The notes under the pieces were generated by a model. That model did no database searches, was not told where the DNA came from, and saw only the letters and a program-made list of their open reading frames with translations. Position numbers and translations under genes: made by a program. Shown here in pieces: positions 59,733 through 64,000 of a stretch of 64,000 nt of DNA (position 1 is its first letter; each line of letters begins with the position of its first letter). This DNA comes from Colimorpha sp045640985 (lineage in GTDB: Bacteria > Bacteroidota > Bacteroidia > Bacteroidales > P3). Location: assembly GCA_045640985.1 (NCBI GenBank), contig JAZUFZ010000040.1:1-64000 (forward strand). Direction: 5' to 3'.

Positions 59733-60851
59733 TCAAAAATTGCAAATATTCAGCACTTTTTCCACTATCGGTGCCATATCGTAATATTTGTATTCAGCCA
59801 ATCTGCCGCCGAATATCACATCTTTTTCATTGACTGCCAACTGCCGATATTTGTCCGCCAAGTCATTGTTTCTTGCATCATTTACAGGATAGTAAGGTTC
59901 CATTCCATCGGTATATTCTACTGAATACTCCTTGCTGACTACGGTTTTGGGACAATCATACACCTCTTGCTCGAACATTTCAAAATGCTTGTGTTCAATG
60001 ACTCTGGTGTACGGAATCTCCCTGTCGGTATAGTTTACAACAGCATTTCCCTGATAGTTCGGACAATCCATCACTTCGTTCTCGAAACGTACCGTACGGT
60101 ATTGCAGTTTGCCGAAACAGTAGTCGAAATAGGTATCAATGGCGCCGGTATAGACAAGTTTGTCGGCGATTTCTCTCCAGTTGGATTTCATGGATTCAAA
60201 ATCAGTATTCACTTTGGTGTCAATACCTTCCAAAAGGCCATCGATGAGTTTGTTATAGCCTCCAATAGGAATTCCCTGGTATTTGTCATTAAAGTAATTG
60301 TTATCAAATACCAAACGTACAGGCAGGCGCTTGATGATAAATGCTGGTAATTCGGTGCATTTCCTTCCCCATTGTTTTTCGGTGTATCCTTTTACGAGAG
60401 CCTCGTAGATGTCTCGCCCCACCAGCATCAAGGCCTGTTCTTCCAGATTGGCAGGCTCTTGAACTTGCAGATTTTTAACGGCTTCCGCTTTTTGCTCTTC
60501 TATTTTTGCTTTGGCTTCCTCCGGTGCCCTTACCCCCCACATTTGGTAGAAAGTATTCATATTGAAGGGCAAATTATAGAGTTTTCCTTGATAATTCGCC
60601 ACAGGACTATTTGTGTATCTGTTGAAAGGAACTATTTCATTCACAAAATCCCACACTTGTTTGTTACTTGTATGGAATATATGTGCACCATATTTGTGGA
60701 CATTGATGCCTTCGATGTTCTCGCAATATACATTCCCGCCTAAATGCGCTCTTTTTTCAATGACAAGCACTTTCTTCCCTGCTTTGTGGGCGCAATATGC
60801 AAAGGTGGCACCATATAGACCCGAACCGACAATGAGATAATCGTATTTCAT
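59733..60851 (-). CDS. glf: UDP-galactopyranose mutase
   Basis: 372 residues from the ATG at 60851 (MKYDYLIVGSGLYGATFAY); a start at 60863 would add four residues. The FAD-binding Rossmann motif is VGSGLYGATFAYCAHKAGKK, followed by LGGNVYCENIEGINVHKYG and HIFHTSNKQVWDFV. TEKQWGRKCTELPAFIIKR and the late FGGRLAEYKYYDM (arginine of the FAD/uridine site) complete the family pattern. The enzyme interconverts UDP-galactopyranose and UDP-galactofuranose, so the polymer probably contains galactofuranose. It lies between a GT2 gene and the WbqC-like gene. Confidence 0.97.
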   Translation of the reverse strand: MKYDYLIVGSGLYGATFAYCAHKAGKKVLVIEKRAHLGGNVYCENIEGINVHKYGAHIFHTSNKQVWDFVNEIVPFNRYTNSPVANYQGKLYNLPFNMNTFYQMWGVRAPEEAKAKIEEQKAEAVKNLQVQEPANLEEQALMLVGRDIYEALVKGYTEKQWGRKCTELPAFIIKRLPVRLVFDNNYFNDKYQGIPIGGYNKLIDGLLEGIDTKVNTDFESMKSNWREIADKLVYTGAIDTYFDYCFGKLQYRTVRFENEVMDCPNYQGNAVVNYTDREIPYTRVIEHKHFEMFEQEVYDCPKTVVSKEYSVEYTDGMEPYYPVNDARNNDLADKYRQLAVNEKDVIFGGRLAEYKYYDMAPIVEKVLNICNF

Positions 60852-60886
60852 ATTTGTTGACAATGAATTGATTGTGCTAAATCTTT

Positions 60887-61915
60887 CTATTTCTGTTTTA
60901 ATATTATTTTTCTTCTAAGATATTCAATTGTATAGAATATCAAGAATGGAAAACGATCGTAACGTTTTTCCAATGGGGTCTTACTGGGTTCTTGTTTGAG
61001 ATTGCCCTCTTTGTAAAAAGTTTCCATTTCCCGCTTGGAAGAACGATACGGAAGATTGGGTAAAAGGCTGAATATCCGTCGAGCATACGCATGTCTGGCA
61101 GAAGCGACCAATTCGACGAAATCCTGGCATAACCCTTGTTTGACCGCATTTTCTTGCCACTCTACCCGACGTCGATAGCATTTGAAATGGGAATCCAAAT
61201 TCTTAGCAATAATTGAGGGATCCATTGACTGACCGACACGACCTATCAAATAATTGTACAGAACGAAATCGTAAGAAATATAAGTCTTAGCATATAACAA
61301 AGGTGCCACTACCAAAATAGTGTCATCATACATCACCTTCTCTTCGAACAGAGGCCATTGTGGTTGCAGTATTGAGGTTTTGTAAGTCGTATGCCAGAAA
61401 TTCATGGTAAAAATCCAGATTTTCTGGTCTGCGAACGTGTTTTTATCCAATGGGGAAACCGTTTTTGTAGGAAGCGATAACACTTGAGGTTCATATCGAT
61501 CCTCTTGAACATAAAACTTGTTATATGTGGTGAATACCAAATCTGCATCCGTACGAGAAAGCTCTTCCATCAATTTGTCCAGATTAGACAGCCAGTCATC
61601 ACTATCGAGAAACCGGAGATATTTTCCTGTCGCCTCTTTCAATCCCACATTCCATGCGGAGCCATGTCCCCCATTCGCCTTGTCAATCTGACGGAATGTG
61701 TTGGGATAGCGTTTCGTATATTCCCGACTAAGTTCCGCCGAGTTGTCTGGTGTACCATCATTGACGATGATAACCTCCAATTGGTCCATCATTTCTTCGT
61801 CAACAACTTGTTGCCCTTGCACATCATTCTTGTAAATGATGCACGAATCCAAGCACTTGTTGATATATTGTTCGACCTTATATACAGGTACAACGATGGT
61901 TAGGAGCTTTGACAT
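60887..61915 (-). CDS. GT2-family glycosyltransferase
   Basis: 342 residues. The GT-A motifs are LTIVVPVYKVEQYINKCLDS, VIIVNDGTPDNSAELS, NGGHGSAWNVGLKEATGKYL and the donor site FLDSDDWLSNLDKL. The NGGHGS variant and the long insert (EMMDQLEVIIVND) are typical of a capsule GT2 subgroup. The next GT2 gene upstream ends 9 bases before this start, so they are cotranscribed. Confidence 0.92.
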   Translation of the reverse strand: MSKLLTIVVPVYKVEQYINKCLDSCIIYKNDVQGQQVVDEEMMDQLEVIIVNDGTPDNSAELSREYTKRYPNTFRQIDKANGGHGSAWNVGLKEATGKYLRFLDSDDWLSNLDKLMEELSRTDADLVFTTYNKFYVQEDRYEPQVLSLPTKTVSPLDKNTFADQKIWIFTMNFWHTTYKTSILQPQWPLFEEKVMYDDTILVVAPLLYAKTYISYDFVLYNYLIGRVGQSMDPSIIAKNLDSHFKCYRRRVEWQENAVKQGLCQDFVELVASARHAYARRIFSLLPNLPYRSSKREMETFYKEGNLKQEPSKTPLEKRYDRFPFLIFYTIEYLRRKIILKQK

Positions 61916-61924
61916 GATTTGTGT

Positions 61925-62944
61925 TTATTTTGTATTGAAATGTTTGATATTACGTAATACTTGTAATATAGGAATCATCGTTAATAAACAATAACGGGTG
62001 AAATTTGGATGACAAGCTATTATGTTAATCTGCCGTGGCATGGGATTTTCTCTACATATACGTCTAAGATCGACTAACAGCGGATGAAGATGATGCTCGT
62101 CATTAAAATTCTTATTTTCTTTCCAGGAATATCTCGTCAAATTTCGTAAACGTAAATAAATGTATATTTCCTCAGTCCCCAATTTATATAAACAAGATGC
62201 AATATTGGGGTTTTTGTTGGATAGTTTCTTGGATAAATCAATATGGCGGATTCCACTCGCAACGTGATCAAAAATTGTAGAATATTTGGGCGCCTTGCAT
62301 GTGGAATTCGGATTATTGCAATATCGGTATGTGAAATTTGGATTAACAAAAACCGAATTAGCTTGTACGATTATACTCGCAAGCCAATCTCGGTCTTCAT
62401 GTTGACGATCTTCAATGAAAAAACCATTTACATCCAAGAGAAACTGACGACGGTACACAAACGAGGGCGGAAAACTAAATACTTTTTCTTGAGCATAAGT
62501 TTCGGCAAACTCCATACCAGAAATCGGTTTAGTGGGGATTATTTGTAATTGATGTTTGATAATATTACCTGCTTTTTTTTCAATCTCCATAAATCCATAT
62601 ACCAGATCGGTCTGCTCAGTTTTGATGATATCAAAAGAACGTATAAAATCATGTAGAACTAAATCATCCGCATCTATGAATGTTAAGTATTTCCCGCAAC
62701 ATTCTTTGACACCTCTATTTCTTGCTGCACCTTGGCGGTGATTCTCTGGTTGGCAAAATAATTTTACTTGAGGATGTCTTAAGGCGTAGTCATTCACTAC
62801 GTTGCGCGTGTCATCAGTTGAGCAATCGTCCACCACAATTATTTCATATTCCTTTTCTGGCAGATTAAGATTCGTGATACTATCCAGACAACGTACAATG
62901 AAACAGCTGCCATTGTAAACTGGAATAATAAAAGAGATGGTCAT
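61925..62944 (-). CDS. GT2-family glycosyltransferase
   Basis: 339 residues of GT-A fold: ISFIIPVYNGSCFIVRCLDS, VVDDCSTDDTRNVVND, RQGAARNRGVKECCGKYL, the donor site FIDADDLVLHDF and RQHEDRDWLASIIV. It is followed 9 bases later by another GT2. A 256-base gap upstream has no clear promoter or gene. Confidence 0.92.
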   Translation of the reverse strand: MTISFIIPVYNGSCFIVRCLDSITNLNLPEKEYEIIVVDDCSTDDTRNVVNDYALRHPQVKLFCQPENHRQGAARNRGVKECCGKYLTFIDADDLVLHDFIRSFDIIKTEQTDLVYGFMEIEKKAGNIIKHQLQIIPTKPISGMEFAETYAQEKVFSFPPSFVYRRQFLLDVNGFFIEDRQHEDRDWLASIIVQANSVFVNPNFTYRYCNNPNSTCKAPKYSTIFDHVASGIRHIDLSKKLSNKNPNIASCLYKLGTEEIYIYLRLRNLTRYSWKENKNFNDEHHLHPLLVDLRRICRENPMPRQINIIACHPNFTRYCLLTMIPILQVLRNIKHFNTK

Positions 62945-63200
62945 AGAAGTTTGGTTGTTTTAGTATTATTTCTTTGCAGTCCCATTGCTTAATGTGATAA
63001 TGATGATTTTCTCTAATTATGAGATAGAATTACAACATTCCAATAAATGCTTCTATTGAACGTATATAATTGTCAATATCATATTTGGTTGAAGACAAGA
63101 CCAAAGTCAAAAAATGGTAGGCATAGAATGTGACCGAAGCTGTGTAAAAGATGTAACTTTACGGTATAGATGAGGACTATGGCGGAAAACGGTGGTGTAA

Positions 63201-64000
63201 TTAATACCTAATTGAAAGATGTAAAAGCTTGAATACCTTATTTATAAATCGAGGTATGATACGCATGTATTTCCAAAAGGAAATTCTCAACCAATACGGG
63301 ACGTGGCAGATAACACACCCAAAATATCTTTCTAAGTAATGTGTAATACATAAGTAGAACGGACCATGCCATGGTGCTTCCTTTTTAGCCTTAAATGATG
63401 CGTTTGTTTCTACATAAGTTATATTTAAATCAGCAAATTGGTTGATGGCCACTTGATGAAAATTCAAATATCTTGCCTTACATAATATTGTCAAATGAGT
63501 GCCAGGACGGCAAAAAGCAGATATATGTGCAACAGAGCCTTCCGTAGCAACAATTTCCTCACAATGACGGGCTAACTGTACCTGTTCGCCAAAAGAAAGA
63601 TCCTCAGGAATGATACTTGTGTATTTTTTTTTCACAAACTGTCTTTCTAATTCTTGTTCGCCAATCTCAACCAATGATTCTTTAGCCATTGAGTATTTAT
63701 TTCGTGACAAATAGACTTTTCGAGGATAATCCTTATCCAAAGGTTCAACACACACTTTCCCTTTTATTTCATTCATGCTATTTACATATTCCATCGTATA
63801 ACACCTTCCGAATTCTTCTGAGTAAAAAGAATTATCGGGTAAAACTATCTCATCAAATTGGGTTAGTTGTGTAATATGACTAAATTGTGTCACATCAAAT
63901 CCTATATGAGCGAGAATTTCAACTGCATATTTAGGCAATGGTGCATTGTGATCTGTTGTATAGATAACCTCAAACCCTTCATTAATCAAAGTCTTGTATT
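63201..64000 (-). CDS. GT61/DUF563-family glycosyltransferase, partial
   Basis: The C-terminal part (at least 266 codons) of a GT61/DUF563 protein whose start lies beyond base 64000; the frame stays open to the window edge. Landmarks are IVLPDNSFYSEEFG, PRKVYLSRNKYSMAKESLVE, YTSIIPEDLSFGEQVQLARH and EEIVATEGSVAHISAFCRPG, as in xylosyl- or GlcNAc-type GT61 enzymes. It is the first gene of the locus visible here, which suggests the transcript begins outside the window. Confidence 0.85.
   Translation of the reverse strand, partial: YKTLINEGFEVIYTTDHNAPLPKYAVEILAHIGFDVTQFSHITQLTQFDEIVLPDNSFYSEEFGRCYTMEYVNSMNEIKGKVCVEPLDKDYPRKVYLSRNKYSMAKESLVEIGEQELERQFVKKKYTSIIPEDLSFGEQVQLARHCEEIVATEGSVAHISAFCRPGTHLTILCKARYLNFHQVAINQFADLNITYVETNASFKAKKEAPWHGPFYLCITHYLERYFGCVICHVPYWLRISFWKYMRIIPRFINKVFKLLHLSIRY

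Overview
The window looks like part of a Bacteroidales chromosome, most likely Prevotellaceae-like. The grounds are a type IX secretion (T9SS) C-terminal sorting domain, fimbrillin/GLUG-type surface lipoproteins, Bacteroidetes promoters (TTTG, about 20 bp, TAnnTTTG), a lack of Shine-Dalgarno sequences, and a very large polysaccharide locus. The genus is inferred, not proven. Every gene I can support lies on the minus strand, so transcription runs from high to low coordinates. I saw no tRNA, rRNA, CRISPR array or intact mobile element.

Layout in transcription order. 64000-48589: a glycosyltransferase-rich block (GT61 cut by the window edge, GT2 enzymes, UDP-galactopyranose mutase, a WbqC-like protein, an OafA-like acyltransferase, a NodB deacetylase, a GT8 enzyme). 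It ends in an AlgI-like MBOAT plus SGNH-like O-acylation pair. 47655-34041: a contiguous module that looks designed to make, acylate and mount an unusual amino sugar. It holds a GtrB/ArnC-like polyprenyl-phosphate glycosyltransferase, a PseH-like GNAT, and a small acyl-assembly cassette (ACP, KAS III, ketoreductase, KAS III, FkbH-GNAT fusion, second ACP). It continues with a GT9-like protein, a nucleotidyltransferase-kinase fusion, a HAD phosphatase, two ArnE/ArnF-like half-transporters, a GT-C-like membrane enzyme and a WecE-like sugar aminotransferase. A decayed IS5-type transposase fragment sits inside this module. 33761-20447: UDP-GlcNAc 2-epimerase, a FISUMP-type surface lipoprotein, more glycosyltransferases, a DprA-like protein, a second GT-C-like enzyme behind its own promoter, a CapK/PaaK-like enzyme, a hexapeptide acetyltransferase, a DUF354 protein, a WbmS-like deacetylase and a second 2-epimerase. 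20383-14076: the export machinery (Wza-like lipoprotein, Wzc-like tyrosine kinase with a (YG)17 tail, and a 990-residue OmpA-type protein with coiled-coil repeats), closed by a strong terminator.

Downstream is a separate surface-protein operon with its own promoter (13471-13502): a 3460-residue T9SS-sorted repeat protein, a 63-residue acidic peptide and a fimbrillin/GLUG lipoprotein, closed by a second terminator (250-281).

The observations I would follow first are these: (1) the acyl-assembly cassette embedded in the polysaccharide locus and its likely link to a 4-amino sugar; (2) the (YG)17 tail of the tyrosine kinase, which contains a perfect 30-bp direct repeat able to change tyrosine number in frame; (3) a family of intergenic tandem repeats with a strict 11-bp period (or 22 bp) at three separate places, one of them forming a large hairpin. 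No Wzx flippase, initiating sugar-phosphate transferase or UpxY-type regulator was recognised, so the system probably extends beyond base 64000 or relies on genes elsewhere.
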